Source of the DNA: Rhodoferax sp. | GTDB lineage: Bacteria > Pseudomonadota > Gammaproteobacteria > Burkholderiales > Burkholderiaceae_C | DNA: 64,000 bases | Direction: 5' to 3' | NCBI RefSeq assembly: GCF_018780565.1 | Contig: NZ_JADMJN010000003.1 | Span: 372,001 to 436,000, forward strand | Part shown: one piece after another, positions 1 through 9,925 of the stretch | Position numbering within the stretch: position 1 is the first letter of the stretch | How the letters are laid out: each line of letters opens with the position of its first letter | Program-made: the position numbers and the translations under genes | The notes under the pieces: generated by a model | Told to the model about the DNA's origin: nothing | Seen by the model: only the letters and a program-made list of their open reading frames with translations | The model's database searches: none

Positions 1-171
1 GGTAGGCACAATTTTGTAATCCTTCTGGCTGGCATTGAAGTCCTTGGCCAGATCATTGACCCATTCGCCGTTGACGGCGGTCATTGAGTGCCACCACTGG
101 ACTTCGGTTTGTGCCTGGACCGACAGCGAACATGCGGCTGCAAGGCCAATGGCAGCAAATTTCAATTTCAT
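1..171 (-). CDS. ugpB: sn-glycerol-3-phosphate ABC transporter substrate-binding protein, N-terminal part
   Basis: Only the first 57 codons are present; the gene runs off the left edge. The start ATG at 171 has an AAGGAG ribosome binding site six bases upstream. The first 20 residues form a Sec signal peptide (MKLKFAAIGLAAACSLSVQA). The mature start has EVQWWHSM and a following NGEWVNDLAKDFN stretch, typical of UgpB-type periplasmic binding proteins that deliver glycerol-3-phosphate to an inner-membrane ABC transporter. Family placement is from recognition of this short N-terminus, so another sugar-type binding protein of the same family is possible. The 243-base gap to the divergent gene at 415 must hold both promoters; no clear core promoter was picked out there. 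Confidence 0.72.
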   Translation of the reverse strand, partial: MKLKFAAIGLAAACSLSVQAQTEVQWWHSMTAVNGEWVNDLAKDFNASQKDYKIVPT

Positions 172-414
172 GCGAACTCCTTGGGTGTAAGAGGGACGAG
201 CTTAATGGGGCACTGTGACGCTTATGCGACAAAAATAAGTCAAGACCCGAGCGAACCATTAAACACCTGTTTTTTACCGGCGGTTATCGGGGTTTCCATC
301 AGGTGGAGTCCATCCGGTCAGTGGGTGAATGCTGCACTGCGGTAACATCTCAGCCCAGCCGGGCGCAGCTTCACGCCACCCCGTGTCACGTTCTGGCTGT
401 AACTACACAACCCG

Positions 415-3400
415 ATGAACGCCCCCATCCAGCTCAATCATTTAGTGTCCGCGTCCGCTCACGAGCAGCACGCGCACGCCCGCATTCGCGAAATTCCCTA
501 CAACTACACCTCGTTTTCAGACCGTGAAATCGTGATCCGCTTGCTGGGTGCACCAGCCTGGGAATGGCTGAACCGCCTGCGCGATGAACGCCGTACGGGC
601 CGGTCCGCCCGCATGTTGTATGAGGTGTTGGGTGACATCTGGGTGGTGCAGCGCAACCCCTATTTGCAGGATGACCTGCTGGACAACCCCAAGCGGCGTG
701 TGCTGCTGGTCGAGGCGTTGCAGCATCGCCTGGGCGAGGTGCAAAAGCGCCGCACGCCCGAAACCGACCCCGAGCGCGACGCTTTGGTGGGTGAACTTCT
801 CAAGGGTGCCAATGCGGCTGTGCAGGCTTTTGATGCGGCCTTCATCGAAACAGCATCGTTGCGGCGCAAGACGCAGAAGCTGCTGGTCAAGCTGACGGCC
901 AAAGACAACATCAAGTTCGATGGTCTCTCGCGCGTCAGTCACGTGACCGATGCCACCGACTGGCGTGTGGAGTACCCGTTCGTGGTGCTGACGCCCGACA
1001 CCGAGCTGGAAATGGCGGGTTTGGTCAAAGGCTGTATTGACCTGGGACTGACCATCATCCCCCGGGGTGGCGGCACCGGCTACACGGGTGGTGCGGTTCC
1101 CCTGACCTGGAAGAGCGTGGTCATCAACACCGAAAAGCTCGAAGCCATGACCGAAGTCGAGATGCTGACGCTACCGGGCTTGTCCCAGCCTGTGGCCACG
1201 GTCTGGACCGAAGCGGGCGTGGTTACCCAACGTGTGGCTGATGCGGCCGAACGCGGCGGTTTTGTGTTTGCGGTGGACCCGACCTCGGCCGAGGCGTCGT
1301 GCATTGGCGGCAATATCGCCATGAACGCAGGCGGAAAGAAGGCCGTGCTGTGGGGCACAGCGCTGGACAACCTTGCCAGCTGGCGCATGGTGACGCCGCA
1401 AGCCGAGTGGCTGGAGGTGACGCGCCTGAACCACAACATGGGCAAGATTCACGATGCTGAAGTGGCCAGTTTCGAACTGAAATATTTCAAGGCTGACGGC
1501 AAAACCCCGATCCGCACCGAACGGCTGGATATTTCAGGCAAGTCATTTCGCAAGGAGGGGCTGGGCAAGGATGTCACTGACAAGTTCCTGAGTGGTCTGC
1601 CGGGTATCCAGAAAGAAGGCTGTGACGGCCTGATTACCAGTGCCCGTTGGGTGGTGCACCGCATGCCGGTGCACACGCGCACCGTGTGCCTGGAATTTTT
1701 TGGCAATGCCAGGGACGCAGTGCCCAGCATTGTGGAGATCAAGGACTTGATGTTTGCCGAGCAAAAGCGCTCGGGCGTGCTGCTGGCCGGCCTGGAGCAT
1801 CTGGATGATCGCTACCTCAAGGCCGTGGGTTATGCCACCAAGTCCAAGCGCGGTGGCCTGCCCAAGATGGTGTTGTTTGGCGACATCGCGGGTGACGACG
1901 CCGATGCGGTGGCGCGTGCCACCTCCGAGGTGGTCCGCATTGCGAATTCACGCAGCGGCGAGGGCTTCATCGCCATCAGCCCCGAGGCGCGCAAGAAGTT
2001 CTGGCTGGACCGCAAGCGCACCGCGGCAATCTCCAGGCATACCAATGCCTTCAAGATCAACGAAGACGTGGTGATTCCTTTGCCGCGCATGGCGGAATAC
2101 ACCGACGGTATCGAGCGCATCAACATCGAGTTGAGTCTGAACAACAAGATTGCCTTGTGCGACGCGCTGGAAGACTTCTTTGCCAAAGGCGATTTGCCTC
2201 TGGGCAAGCACGACGACGCCAATGAGATTGCGTCGGCTGAATTGCTCGAAGACCGGGTGGTGCAGGCGCTGACCCTGATTCGTGATGTGCGTACGCAATG
2301 GCAGGGCTGGCAGCGGGATGTGGAGGCGCTGTTTCCCCAGTTGCAGGACCATACTTTGCGCGCCAGCTGGAAGACTCAACTTCGGGCACCGCTGCAGCAC
2401 ATCTTCACCGGTGGTGCCTTCGAGCCCATCCTGCTGGAGTGCAATACCATTCACCAACGCGTGCTGAAGGGCCGTGTCTGGGCGGCTCTGCACATGCACG
2501 CGGGCGACGGTAACGTGCATACCAACCTGCCTGTCAACAGTGACGACTACGAAATGTTGCAGGCGGCGCATGGCGCTGTGAAACGCATCATGGCGCTGGC
2601 GCGCTCACTCGACGGTGTGATTTCCGGCGAACACGGCATTGGCATCACCAAGCTGGAATTCCTGACCGATGAAGAGCTGCGGCCCTTTACCGAGTACAAG
2701 GCCAAGGTGGATCCGCAAGGGCGTTTCAACAAGGGCAAGTTGCTGCGAAATTTAGAGCATTCCGCGCAGATAGATCAAGGACTAAGCTCCGATTTAACCA
2801 ATGCCTATACCCCCAGCTTCGGGCTGATGGGGCACGAGTCGCTCATCATGCAGCAAAGCGATATTGGCGCCATTGCCGACAGCGTGAAAGACTGCCTGCG
2901 CTGCGGCAAGTGCAAACCGGTGTGTGCCACTCACGTGCCGCGCGCCAACCTGCTTTACAGCCCGCGCAACAAGATTCTGGCCACGTCCTTGTTGGTGGAG
3001 GCGTTCCTTTACGAAGAGCAGACACGCCGCGGCATCTCTATCCGTCATTGGCAGGAGTTTGAAGATGTGGCCGACCACTGCACGGTTTGTCACAAGTGTC
3101 TGTCGCCGTGTCCGGTGAACATTGACTTTGGCGATGTCACCATGAACATGCGCAATCTTCTGCGCAAGATGGGCAAGAAGAGTTTCCGTCCGGCAGGGGC
3201 GGCCGCCATGTTCATGCTCAACGCCACCAATCCCGAGACCATCAAGTTTGCCCGTTCCATGATGGTCGATGTGGCGATCAAGGCGCAGCGTCTGGCAGCT
3301 GACGTGATGAAGGTCATCGCCCGCAAGCAGACCAAGGCCCCGCCCGCCACGCTGGGGACTGCGCCGATCAAGGAGCAGATCATCCACTTCGTGAACAAGA

Positions 3401-4305
3401 AGCTCCCTGGCGGCTTGCCCAAGAAGACCGCCCGCGCCTTGTTGGATATTGAAGACAAAGACTACGTGCCCATCATCCGCGACCCGAAGACCACGACTGC
3501 GGAGACCGAGGCCGTGTTCTATTTTCCCGGCTGTGGCTCCGAGCGCCTGTTCAGCCAGGTGGGCCTGGCCACGCAGGCCATGCTGTGGCACGCGGGTGTG
3601 CAAACGGTGCTGCCACCGGGTTATCTGTGCTGTGGTTATCCGCAGCGCGGTTCGGGTTTGTTCGACAAAGCCGAGAAGATGATCACCGACAACCGGGTGC
3701 TGTTCCATCGGGTTGCCAACACCTTGAACTACCTGGACATCAAGACCGTGGTGGTGAGTTGTGGCACCTGTTACGACCAGTTGCAGGGCTATGAATTCGA
3801 CAAGATATTCCCTGGCAGTCGCATCATCGACATTCATGAATACCTGCTGGAGAAGGGCATCACCCTGCAAAATGCGGGCTCCTTCCTGTTCCACGATCCC
3901 TGCCACAGCCCGATGAAACTGCAGGAGCCGATCAAGACCGTGAAGGCCTTGCTGGGTGATAACGTGATCCAGTCAGACCGCTGCTGCGGTGAGTCTGGCA
4001 CGCTGGCGCTGAATCGGCCCGACATTTCGACGCAAGTGCGTTTTCGCAAGGAAGAAGAGATTCGCAAAAACGAGACTCAACTGCGCGAAAAAGGCGGTTT
4101 GGCACCGAAGGAAAACATCAAGATGTTGACCTCCTGCCCGGCCTGTCTGCAGGGTTTGAGCCGCTATGGTGACGACTTGAGCAATGGGTTGCTGGAGGCA
4201 GATTACATTGTGGTGGAGATGGCGAACCAGATTCTGGGTACGCAATGGATGCCGGACTATGTCAAGCGTGCCAACGATGGCGGCATTGAGCGGGTGCTGG
4301 TGTAA
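415..4305 (+). CDS. DUF3683 / FAD-linked oxidase / Fe-S (GlpC-like) fusion oxidoreductase
   Basis: A 1296-residue single-chain oxidoreductase. The N-terminal 100 residues ([17 protein letters not shown]) match the DUF3683 domain. A GlcD/D-lactate dehydrogenase type FAD domain follows, with the pyrophosphate loop [10 protein letters not shown] near residue 215. The C-terminal third carries two [4Fe-4S] motifs, [11 protein letters not shown] near 827 and [12 protein letters not shown] near 888. Two CCG half-domains near 1072 and 1189 (YLCCGYP, DRCCGES) are of the heterodisulfide-reductase/GlpC type. The architecture suggests oxidation of a 2-hydroxy acid such as D-lactate or glycolate, with electrons passed through Fe-S clusters to a membrane or cytosolic acceptor; the substrate cannot be read from sequence. 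There is no good ribosome binding site before the ATG, but the N-terminus fits the family. It stands just ahead of the DUF971-ubiE operon. Confidence 0.85.
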   Translation: MNAPIQLNHLVSASAHEQHAHARIREIPYNYTSFSDREIVIRLLGAPAWEWLNRLRDERRTGRSARMLYEVLGDIWVVQRNPYLQDDLLDNPKRRVLLVEALQHRLGEVQKRRTPETDPERDALVGELLKGANAAVQAFDAAFIETASLRRKTQKLLVKLTAKDNIKFDGLSRVSHVTDATDWRVEYPFVVLTPDTELEMAGLVKGCIDLGLTIIPRGGGTGYTGGAVPLTWKSVVINTEKLEAMTEVEMLTLPGLSQPVATVWTEAGVVTQRVADAAERGGFVFAVDPTSAEASCIGGNIAMNAGGKKAVLWGTALDNLASWRMVTPQAEWLEVTRLNHNMGKIHDAEVASFELKYFKADGKTPIRTERLDISGKSFRKEGLGKDVTDKFLSGLPGIQKEGCDGLITSARWVVHRMPVHTRTVCLEFFGNARDAVPSIVEIKDLMFAEQKRSGVLLAGLEHLDDRYLKAVGYATKSKRGGLPKMVLFGDIAGDDADAVARATSEVVRIANSRSGEGFIAISPEARKKFWLDRKRTAAISRHTNAFKINEDVVIPLPRMAEYTDGIERINIELSLNNKIALCDALEDFFAKGDLPLGKHDDANEIASAELLEDRVVQALTLIRDVRTQWQGWQRDVEALFPQLQDHTLRASWKTQLRAPLQHIFTGGAFEPILLECNTIHQRVLKGRVWAALHMHAGDGNVHTNLPVNSDDYEMLQAAHGAVKRIMALARSLDGVISGEHGIGITKLEFLTDEELRPFTEYKAKVDPQGRFNKGKLLRNLEHSAQIDQGLSSDLTNAYTPSFGLMGHESLIMQQSDIGAIADSVKDCLRCGKCKPVCATHVPRANLLYSPRNKILATSLLVEAFLYEEQTRRGISIRHWQEFEDVADHCTVCHKCLSPCPVNIDFGDVTMNMRNLLRKMGKKSFRPAGAAAMFMLNATNPETIKFARSMMVDVAIKAQRLAADVMKVIARKQTKAPPATLGTAPIKEQIIHFVNKKLPGGLPKKTARALLDIEDKDYVPIIRDPKTTTAETEAVFYFPGCGSERLFSQVGLATQAMLWHAGVQTVLPPGYLCCGYPQRGSGLFDKAEKMITDNRVLFHRVANTLNYLDIKTVVVSCGTCYDQLQGYEFDKIFPGSRIIDIHEYLLEKGITLQNAGSFLFHDPCHSPMKLQEPIKTVKALLGDNVIQSDRCCGESGTLALNRPDISTQVRFRKEEEIRKNETQLREKGGLAPKENIKMLTSCPACLQGLSRYGDDLSNGLLEADYIVVEMANQILGTQWMPDYVKRANDGGIERVLV

Positions 4306-4335
4306 GGGCTTCAATTTTTTCAGAGGTGGTCAAAC

Positions 4336-4749
4336 ATGGCAGGTTTGCATTCAGGCGCTCCGACGCCGCAGTCGATTACGGTGCACAGCCAGTCGAAAGT
4401 GCTGGAGGTGAGCTTTTCTGACGGGGCCGAGTTCCGTATCCCGTTCGAGCTGATGCGCGTGTATTCCCCCTCTGCCGAGGTGCAGGGTCACGGGCCTGGC
4501 CAGGAGGTGCTGCAAAGCGGCAAGCGCGAGGTTGGCCTGGTCGGGCTGGAGCCGGTAGGCAACTACGCGGTTCAGCCAGCCTTTTCGGATGGGCACGATT
4601 CAGGCATTTTCTCGTGGGATTACCTCTATTTCCTGGGCTCTCAGCAGGAAAAACTGTGGGCTGACTACAGTGTCCGCTTGACCGCCGCCGGGGTGGACCG
4701 CGATGCGCCCATGCCCGAAAAAGCCGGCCACGGATGCGCCAGTCACTGA
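4336..4749 (+). CDS. DUF971 (gamma-butyrobetaine hydroxylase-like N-terminal domain) protein
   Basis: A 137-residue protein made of one DUF971/GBBH-like_N domain, recognised by ITVHSQSKVLEVSFSDG and by GIFSWDYLYFLG in the second half. The domain occurs at the N-terminus of 2-oxoglutarate dioxygenases and alone in many proteobacteria, where its role is unsettled. The stand-alone gene directly before ubiE is a common Burkholderiales arrangement. An AGAGGTGG ribosome binding site precedes the ATG. It ends 63 bases before ubiE and is probably co-transcribed with it. The C-terminal GHGCASH tail carries one Cys and two His residues, but nothing shows that it binds metal. Confidence 0.85.
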   Translation: MAGLHSGAPTPQSITVHSQSKVLEVSFSDGAEFRIPFELMRVYSPSAEVQGHGPGQEVLQSGKREVGLVGLEPVGNYAVQPAFSDGHDSGIFSWDYLYFLGSQQEKLWADYSVRLTAAGVDRDAPMPEKAGHGCASH

Positions 4750-4812
4750 GTTATCAGGCGCGGTGTCATCAAAAGATGCACAGCGTCGCATTTCGGATCT
4801 AGTATTGCAGCC

Positions 4813-5544
4813 ATGACAACAACACATTTTGGTTTCCAATCGGTTGACGAGGCCGAGAAGGCAAAACACGTGCGAGGCGTGTTTGATTCGGTCGCGCCCA
4901 AGTACGACTTGATGAACGACTTGATGTCGATGGGCCTGCACCGTGCCTGGAAGGCATTCACCGTGATGGTGGCCAATATCCGCGAGGGTTATCAGGTGCT
5001 GGACATCGCGGGAGGCACCGGCGATCTGGCGCTGGCTTTTTCCAAAAAAGTGGGTAAAACCGGCCGTGTGGTGCACACCGACATCAATGAAGCCATGTTG
5101 CGAACCGGGCGCAATCGTTTGCTGGATGCAGGTGTTTCATTGCCCACGTTGGTGTGTGATGCCGAGAAGCTGCCGTTTCCCAACAACCATTTCGATGTCG
5201 TGAGTGTGGCATTTGGCTTGCGCAACATGACCCACAAGGATCTGGCCCTGACCGAGATGAACCGCGTGCTCAAGCCCGGGGGCAAGTTGCTGGTGCTGGA
5301 GTTTTCCAAGGTGGCCCCCCCCTTGGAGAAGGTTTACGACTGGTATTCGTTCAAGGTCTTACCCAAGTTGGGTCAGTTGGTCGCGGGTGATGATGCCAGC
5401 TACCGTTACCTGGCTGAGTCGATTCGTATGCATCCGGGGCAGGAAGAGTTGAAAGCCCTTATGCAAAATAATGGCTTTGGCCATGTGGATTACCACAACC
5501 TCACCGGCGGGCTGGTAGCCTTGCATGTTGGAATCAAGTGCTGA
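4813..5544 (+). CDS. ubiE: Ubiquinone/menaquinone biosynthesis C-methyltransferase UbiE
   Basis: A SAM-dependent methyltransferase of 243 residues, the normal length. It C-methylates 2-methoxy-6-polyprenyl-benzoquinol in ubiquinone synthesis, or demethylmenaquinol where menaquinone is made. The UbiE signature [19 protein letters not shown] is at residues 22-40, and the SAM-binding motif [14 protein letters not shown] lies near 63-76. The RVLKPGG motif is near 150. The gene begins the run ubiE, Tim44-like, ubiJ, ubiB, so most of this operon serves ubiquinone synthesis. Confidence 0.96.
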   Translation: MTTTHFGFQSVDEAEKAKHVRGVFDSVAPKYDLMNDLMSMGLHRAWKAFTVMVANIREGYQVLDIAGGTGDLALAFSKKVGKTGRVVHTDINEAMLRTGRNRLLDAGVSLPTLVCDAEKLPFPNNHFDVVSVAFGLRNMTHKDLALTEMNRVLKPGGKLLVLEFSKVAPPLEKVYDWYSFKVLPKLGQLVAGDDASYRYLAESIRMHPGQEELKALMQNNGFGHVDYHNLTGGLVALHVGIKC

Positions 5545-5598
5545 AGCTTGCGAATCTGGGAATAATCCCAATGTGCGAATGAGTTTTTTGGAGACATC

Positions 5599-6585
5599 AT
5601 GAAATTCTGGTCTTTGATATTGGCGGTGTTTTTGGTCTTGGCCGGCTTCAATGCCGAGGCCGCAAAACGCATGGGTGGCGGCAAGTCCGTCGGACAGCAG
5701 TCCAGCAATGTGACACAGCGTCAGGCGACGCCGACGCAGGGTGCGACGAAGCCTGCGGCGCCCGCACCAACTGCACCTGCTGTTGCACCGAAGAAGCCAT
5801 GGGGTGCCATGCTGGGTGGTCTGGCGGCCGGACTGGGCTTGGCTTGGTTGGCGAGCTCGCTGGGTCTGGGTGAGGGCATGGGGCAATTCATGATGTTTGC
5901 GCTGCTTGCCTTGGTGATCATGATGGCCGTGGGTTGGTTCATGCGTTCCCGCAAGGCTGCGCAAGCCCAGGGTGGTGCTAGCTCCCCGTTTGCATTCCAG
6001 GGTGCAACACCAGGAGGCGGTGCTGCGCAGGCGCCGGCGAGTTACCGTCCCGAAAATGTCGGCAACGACGCCTCGGCGCGCCCTTGGGAGCGCAACAGCA
6101 TGGCATTTGACGCCACCAAGACAGGGACTGCTTCTGGCTCAATGATTGGCGCTGGCCTGGCGGGTTCGTCGGGTCTGTCGGGTTCGCAAAGCTGGGGTAT
6201 CCCTGCCGGCTTTGACACTGATGGCTTCTTGAAGGCCGCAAAGACGAATTTCATCTCCCTGCAGGCAGCGTGGGACAAGTCGGACGTCAATGCACTGCGG
6301 GTCATGATGACGGACACCATGCTGGCGGAAATCCAGACCCAACTCAATGAACGCGAGGTTCACACCGGTGGTCCCGTCAATCTGACCGATGTAGTGATGA
6401 TCGAAGCTCAGTTGCTGGGTATCGAAGATCTGGGCAATGAATACATGGCCAGTGTGGAGTTTTCCGGCATGATTCGTGAAGAACCTTCTGCCGGCCCGAG
6501 CCCGTTCCGGGAAGTCTGGAACATGACCAAGCCGAAAAGCGGTAGTGGTGGTTGGCTGGTCGCCGGGGTGCAGGCATTGCAGTAA
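5599..6585 (+). CDS. Tim44-like domain membrane protein
   Basis: A 328-residue protein with an N-terminal signal or anchor (MKFWSLILAVFLVLAGFNAEA) followed by the AKRMGGGKSVG motif seen in bacterial Tim44-like proteins. An Ala/Pro/Gln-rich linker leads to two membrane segments near residues 70-88 and 95-115. After a low-complexity Gly/Ala/Ser stretch, the Tim44-like domain occupies about residues 205-328 (FLKAAKTNFISLQAAWDKSD). The fold is related to mitochondrial Tim44, but the bacterial role is not established. A GGAG site precedes the start. Its place between ubiE and ubiJ is common in Burkholderiales and hints at a membrane or quinone-related role, which is inference. Confidence 0.88.
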   Translation: MKFWSLILAVFLVLAGFNAEAAKRMGGGKSVGQQSSNVTQRQATPTQGATKPAAPAPTAPAVAPKKPWGAMLGGLAAGLGLAWLASSLGLGEGMGQFMMFALLALVIMMAVGWFMRSRKAAQAQGGASSPFAFQGATPGGGAAQAPASYRPENVGNDASARPWERNSMAFDATKTGTASGSMIGAGLAGSSGLSGSQSWGIPAGFDTDGFLKAAKTNFISLQAAWDKSDVNALRVMMTDTMLAEIQTQLNEREVHTGGPVNLTDVVMIEAQLLGIEDLGNEYMASVEFSGMIREEPSAGPSPFREVWNMTKPKSGSGGWLVAGVQALQ

Positions 6586-6604
6586 GCGCCGGCGGCGGGT
6601 GAGG

Positions 6605-6626
6605 TTTCCCCGACGCTTGGGGGAAA
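6605..6626 (+). other. hairpin between the Tim44-like gene and ubiJ
   Basis: TTTCCCC at 6605-6611 pairs perfectly with GGGGAAA at 6620-6626 over an eight-base loop. No T-run follows, so it is not a standard terminator. The 3' arm overlaps the GGGGGAAA that would be the ribosome binding site for a start at 6631. The stem could therefore damp translation from that codon and favour the ATG at 6649 or 6658. Confidence 0.5.
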
Positions 6627-6657
6627 TTCAATGCATAAACAGGGAATAATGGGGACT

Positions 6658-7209
6658 ATGGCAACACAGTCCCCATTTCTTTTGCTGGAAAGCTTTCTCC
6701 AGACCCTCTCTCCGGCCAATTTTCAGCCGCCCGTATGGCTGATGGATGAGGTGCAACGCCGCCTCGTTTTGTTGTTGAATCACATTCTTTCCCAAGAAAA
6801 AGAAGCTACCAACCGCCTTGCAAGGCAAAAAGGCCGCGTAGTCCATATGCAATGGCGCTTTCTTGCTATGGAGCTGGTAGCAACGCCGGCCGGCCTGTTG
6901 GATCGCGCACCCAGTGGCGCCAAACCGGATCTGGTTTTGGCGGTCACTGAAGAGTCCCCGTTGGCATTGGCTCAGGCCGCCTTGCGTGGCGACAAGCCTG
7001 CTGTTCGCATTGAGGGTGATGTGCAACTGGCGGCTGAAGTGAATTGGCTGGTTGATCATGTTCGCTGGGATATGGAAGAAGACCTCTCCAAAGTGATTGG
7101 CGATGCACCCGCGCACGCTTTGGGCCAAGCTGCCCGGGGCATGGCTGCCGCCTTGCGGCAGTTCCTCGGAGCGGCTGCCGCCAAGGGTGCCGACCAGGCG
7201 CAAACATGA
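6658..7209 (+). CDS. ubiJ: Ubiquinone biosynthesis accessory factor UbiJ-like (SCP2 domain)
   Basis: About 183 residues from the chosen ATG. In-frame ATGs at 6631 and 6649 would add nine or three residues; [15 protein letters not shown] best resembles relatives. The C-terminal half has [20 protein letters not shown], the characteristic UbiJ segment after an SCP2-type lipid-binding domain. UbiJ helps assemble the soluble ubiquinone-synthesis complex and binds hydrophobic intermediates. The position directly before ubiB, with a 4-base ATGA overlap, matches the ubiE-ubiJ-ubiB order of other proteobacteria. Bases 6827-6883 belong to a dispersed repeat described separately. Confidence 0.82.
   Translation: MATQSPFLLLESFLQTLSPANFQPPVWLMDEVQRRLVLLLNHILSQEKEATNRLARQKGRVVHMQWRFLAMELVATPAGLLDRAPSGAKPDLVLAVTEESPLALAQAALRGDKPAVRIEGDVQLAAEVNWLVDHVRWDMEEDLSKVIGDAPAHALGQAARGMAAALRQFLGAAAAKGADQAQT
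6827..6883 (-). repeat. dispersed GCTA-N9-TAGC repeat, copy inside ubiJ
   Basis: Read on the minus strand, this begins TTGCTA, nine bases, TAGCAA. After 12 more bases comes GCATATGGA and then a GGCCTTTTT tail. The copy at 48591-48649 has the same TTGCTA-N9-TAGCAA head and the same GCATATGGA, with a seven-base length difference between them. It lies wholly within the ubiJ frame without a stop. Confidence 0.5.
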
Positions 7210-8771
7210 CGCGCCTGTTTCGCGGTGTGTTCATCGTCTGGGTGGTGCTGCGATACGGCCTTGACGAATTGTTTTTGACCAGTTTTCAGAAACCCTGGCT
7301 GCATGTGATTGCCCGTATCGTGTCGGTCGGGCGCAACCTGAATGCACCGCGTGGTCAGCGCATCCGCGAGGCGCTTGAGCGTCTGGGGCCCATTTTTGTC
7401 AAGTTCGGGCAGGTGCTATCCACCCGGCGCGATCTGATGCCACTGGACATCGCGGACGAGTTGGCCCGCCTGCAGGATCGGGTGCCACCTTTCAGCAGTG
7501 ACGTGGCCATTGCCACTATCGAGCGCTCGTTCAACAAAAAGATCGGTGATATCTTCGTCTCGTTCGATCGTGAGCCCATCGCCAGCGCCTCGATTGCACA
7601 AGTGCATTTCGCGGTGCTCAAGGACCGGTCGGGTGGCACCCGGGAGGTGGCAGTCAAGGTCTTGCGTCCCGGCATGCTGGCGGCGATCGACAAGGACTTG
7701 AGCCTGATGCGCATGATGGCGGGCTGGGTCGAGGGATTATCCGCCGATGGCAAGCGCCTCAAACCGCGTGAAGTGGTGGCTGAATTCGATAAATACCTGC
7801 ATGACGAGCTTGATCTGGTGCGGGAGGCGTCCAGCGCAGCGCAATTGCGACGCAACATGGCTGGACTTGATTTGGTGCTGATTCCGGAGATGTTCTGGGA
7901 CTACTGTATGACCGATGTCATCGTGATGGAGCGCATGACGGGTATCCCCATCAGTCAGGTGGATCGCCTGCGGGAGGCGGGGGTCGATATTCCCAAGCTG
8001 GCTCGCGATGGTGTCACAATTTTTTTCACGCAGGTCTTTCGGGATGGATTTTTCCACGGCGACATGCATCCCGGTAATATTCAGGTCAGCTTGGACCCTG
8101 CCACCTTTGGTCGCTACATCTCGCTGGATTTTGGCATTGTGGGCACGCTGACCGAGTCAGATAAGGAGTATCTGGCGCAGAACTTCACCGCATTTTTCAG
8201 GCGCGATTACAAGCGGGTGGCCGAGTTGCATATTCAGTCAGGCTGGGTGCCGGCGGCAACGCGGGTGGATGAACTTGAGTCCGCCATCCGCTCGGTGTGT
8301 GAGCCTTACTTTGACCGGCCGCTGAAGGAAATTTCCCTGGGGATGGTTTTGATGCGCCTGTTCCAGACTTCGCGGCGCTTCTCGGTTGAAATTCAACCGC
8401 AACTGGTGCTGCTGCAAAAGACGCTGCTCAATATCGAAGGACTGGGACGCCAGCTTGATCCGGAACTGGACCTCTGGAACACAGCCAAGCCGTTTCTCGA
8501 GAAATGGATGATCGATCAGCTGGGACCGGCCAAGCTGGTCGAGCAGCTGCGCAACGAAGCGCCCCAATATGCCAAGCTCCTGCCGGAGTTGCCGCGCCTG
8601 CTGTTTGATTTCCTGCAACACAGCAAGTCCAACTCTGGCCGGGTCGTGGAAGAACTGCTGGCCGAACAAAAGCGTACCAACAAGTTGTTGCAGGCTTTGA
8701 TGTACGGTGGCGTTGGGTTCTTGCTCGGCCTGGTGGTCATGCAGTTGATCGTTCGGGTACGGGTTTTCTAA
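7206..8771 (+). CDS. ubiB: UbiB, ABC1/ADCK-type atypical kinase for ubiquinone biosynthesis
   Basis: A 521-residue protein of normal UbiB length. It carries the family-specific KxGQ motif ([15 protein letters not shown], near residues 65-79), the Ala-rich nucleotide loop [11 protein letters not shown]-type segment near 125-135, the HGDMHPGN catalytic loop near 285 and the LDFG metal-binding motif near 307. Two C-terminal hydrophobic segments (about 490-520) anchor it in the membrane. UbiB is an ATPase or atypical kinase needed for ubiquinone synthesis, probably extracting lipid intermediates for the Ubi complex. The start overlaps the ubiJ stop by four bases (ATGA), which points to translational coupling. 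Confidence 0.95.
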   Translation: MTRLFRGVFIVWVVLRYGLDELFLTSFQKPWLHVIARIVSVGRNLNAPRGQRIREALERLGPIFVKFGQVLSTRRDLMPLDIADELARLQDRVPPFSSDVAIATIERSFNKKIGDIFVSFDREPIASASIAQVHFAVLKDRSGGTREVAVKVLRPGMLAAIDKDLSLMRMMAGWVEGLSADGKRLKPREVVAEFDKYLHDELDLVREASSAAQLRRNMAGLDLVLIPEMFWDYCMTDVIVMERMTGIPISQVDRLREAGVDIPKLARDGVTIFFTQVFRDGFFHGDMHPGNIQVSLDPATFGRYISLDFGIVGTLTESDKEYLAQNFTAFFRRDYKRVAELHIQSGWVPAATRVDELESAIRSVCEPYFDRPLKEISLGMVLMRLFQTSRRFSVEIQPQLVLLQKTLLNIEGLGRQLDPELDLWNTAKPFLEKWMIDQLGPAKLVEQLRNEAPQYAKLLPELPRLLFDFLQHSKSNSGRVVEELLAEQKRTNKLLQALMYGGVGFLLGLVVMQLIVRVRVF

Positions 8772-8811
8772 GCTACTTTACCGAATAGCCGCGCTGAACG
8801 GGTCGACGCCT

Positions 8812-8817
8812 TATAAT
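8812..8817 (+). promoter_or_regulatory. possible -10 element before fmdB
   Basis: A perfect TATAAT sits 38 bases before the fmdB start. No TTGACA-like hexamer lies at the right distance upstream, so this is a weak promoter candidate for the fmdB-DUF502-aspS group. Confidence 0.3.
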
Positions 8818-8854
8818 TAAAGGCTTTGCAACTTGTAATCAGAGCCCTATCTCC

Positions 8855-9196
8855 ATGCCAATTTACGCCTACAAATGCGAGTCCTGCGGGTTTGCCAAGG
8901 ACGTGTTGCAGAAAATGTCGGACGCCCCTCTGACCGACTGTCCGACATGTGGTGCTTCTGCCTTCAAGAAGCAGGTCACGGCCGCGGGCTTTCAGCTCAA
9001 GGGGTCAGGCTGGTACGCCACTGATTTCAAGGGAGGTGCCTCGGGTACCTCCGCGCCGGCCACAAGCCCTGCCAGTACCGATTCAGCAACGAGTTCGACA
9101 GACAGCGCCAAGCCTTCCGATAGTTCATCGTCCAAATCAGATTCAGCACCGGCCGCTGCTGCGGGCGGTTGTGGCAGTTCCTGCGCTTGCCATTGA
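8855..9196 (+). CDS. FmdB-family zinc ribbon protein
   Basis: A 113-residue protein with the FmdB putative regulatory domain (MPIYAYKCESCG) and two CxxC pairs, CESC at 8-11 and CPTC at 30-33, forming a small zinc ribbon. After GSGWYATDFKGG the chain becomes a Ser/Thr/Ala-rich tail ending in the Cys-rich GGCGSSCACH. The family's molecular role is unknown; the name comes from a gene linked to formamidase in Methylophilus. The location just ahead of a DUF502 membrane protein and aspS is conserved in betaproteobacteria. Confidence 0.92.
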   Translation: MPIYAYKCESCGFAKDVLQKMSDAPLTDCPTCGASAFKKQVTAAGFQLKGSGWYATDFKGGASGTSAPATSPASTDSATSSTDSAKPSDSSSSKSDSAPAAAAGGCGSSCACH

Positions 9197-9224
9197 GCGT
9201 GTTTGACCTAACCTCAGGATTGCC

Positions 9225-9866
9225 GTGCCTATAAAGAAGTACCTGCTCACCGGCTTGCTGGTCTGGCTGCCCCTCGCGATCACCCTGTGGGTGCTTTTGT
9301 GGCTGGTGGGGCTGCTTGACGCCATCTTTGGCGGCTTTCTGACCGGTCTGGGTGCCGTCACACCACAGTCGACCGCTGAGGTGATTGAGCAGATGCGCCA
9401 CATCCCGGGCTTGGGTGTGCTCCTGGTCTTCTCGGCCCTGTTGATCACGGGTGCCCTGGTCTCCAATGTGGCGGGACGCTGGTGGCTCAAGCAGTGGGAC
9501 CGGTTGTTCACGCATATTCCGGTGTTCAAATCGATTTACAACAGCGTGAAAAAGGTGTCGGACACACTTTTTTCCAGCAATGGCAATGCGTTTCGAAAAG
9601 CCATGTTGGTTCAGTATCCCCGCGCAGGTGTCTGGACCATTGCGTTTCAGACCGGCGCGCCTGGCGGTGAAGTGGCCGAGCATTTGGGACCGGATCATGT
9701 GAGCGTTTATGTGCCCACCACCCCCAACCCGACCAGCGGTTTCTTCCTGATCCTGCCGCGAGCCGAAGTCATTGAATTGAAAATGAGTGTTGATGAGGCG
9801 TTGACTTACGTCATCTCCATGGGGTCGGTTGCCCCTTCCGCTGTCACTGGCACGCCCGTCAAATAA
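9225..9866 (+). CDS. DUF502 family membrane protein
   Basis: A 213-residue protein starting at GTG 9225, with AGGA a few bases upstream. Two transmembrane helices (about residues 5-30 and 62-85) precede a conserved cytoplasmic part that includes PVFKSIYNSVKKVSDTLF. The family is widespread in bacteria and its function is not established. It lies 28 bases after fmdB and 59 bases before aspS, which suggests co-transcription. Confidence 0.9.
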   Translation: MPIKKYLLTGLLVWLPLAITLWVLLWLVGLLDAIFGGFLTGLGAVTPQSTAEVIEQMRHIPGLGVLLVFSALLITGALVSNVAGRWWLKQWDRLFTHIPVFKSIYNSVKKVSDTLFSSNGNAFRKAMLVQYPRAGVWTIAFQTGAPGGEVAEHLGPDHVSVYVPTTPNPTSGFFLILPRAEVIELKMSVDEALTYVISMGSVAPSAVTGTPVK

Positions 9867-9925
9867 GTTCCTGATTTTTATTGAAAACCTGTGCCGCCCC
9901 TCCAGGCGGGCTTTGAAAGTTGTCT

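Noticed and set aside
8773-8812. Further dispersed-repeat copy before fmdB
   Set aside because: GCTA and TAGC are present but ten, not nine, bases apart, and the tail does not match.
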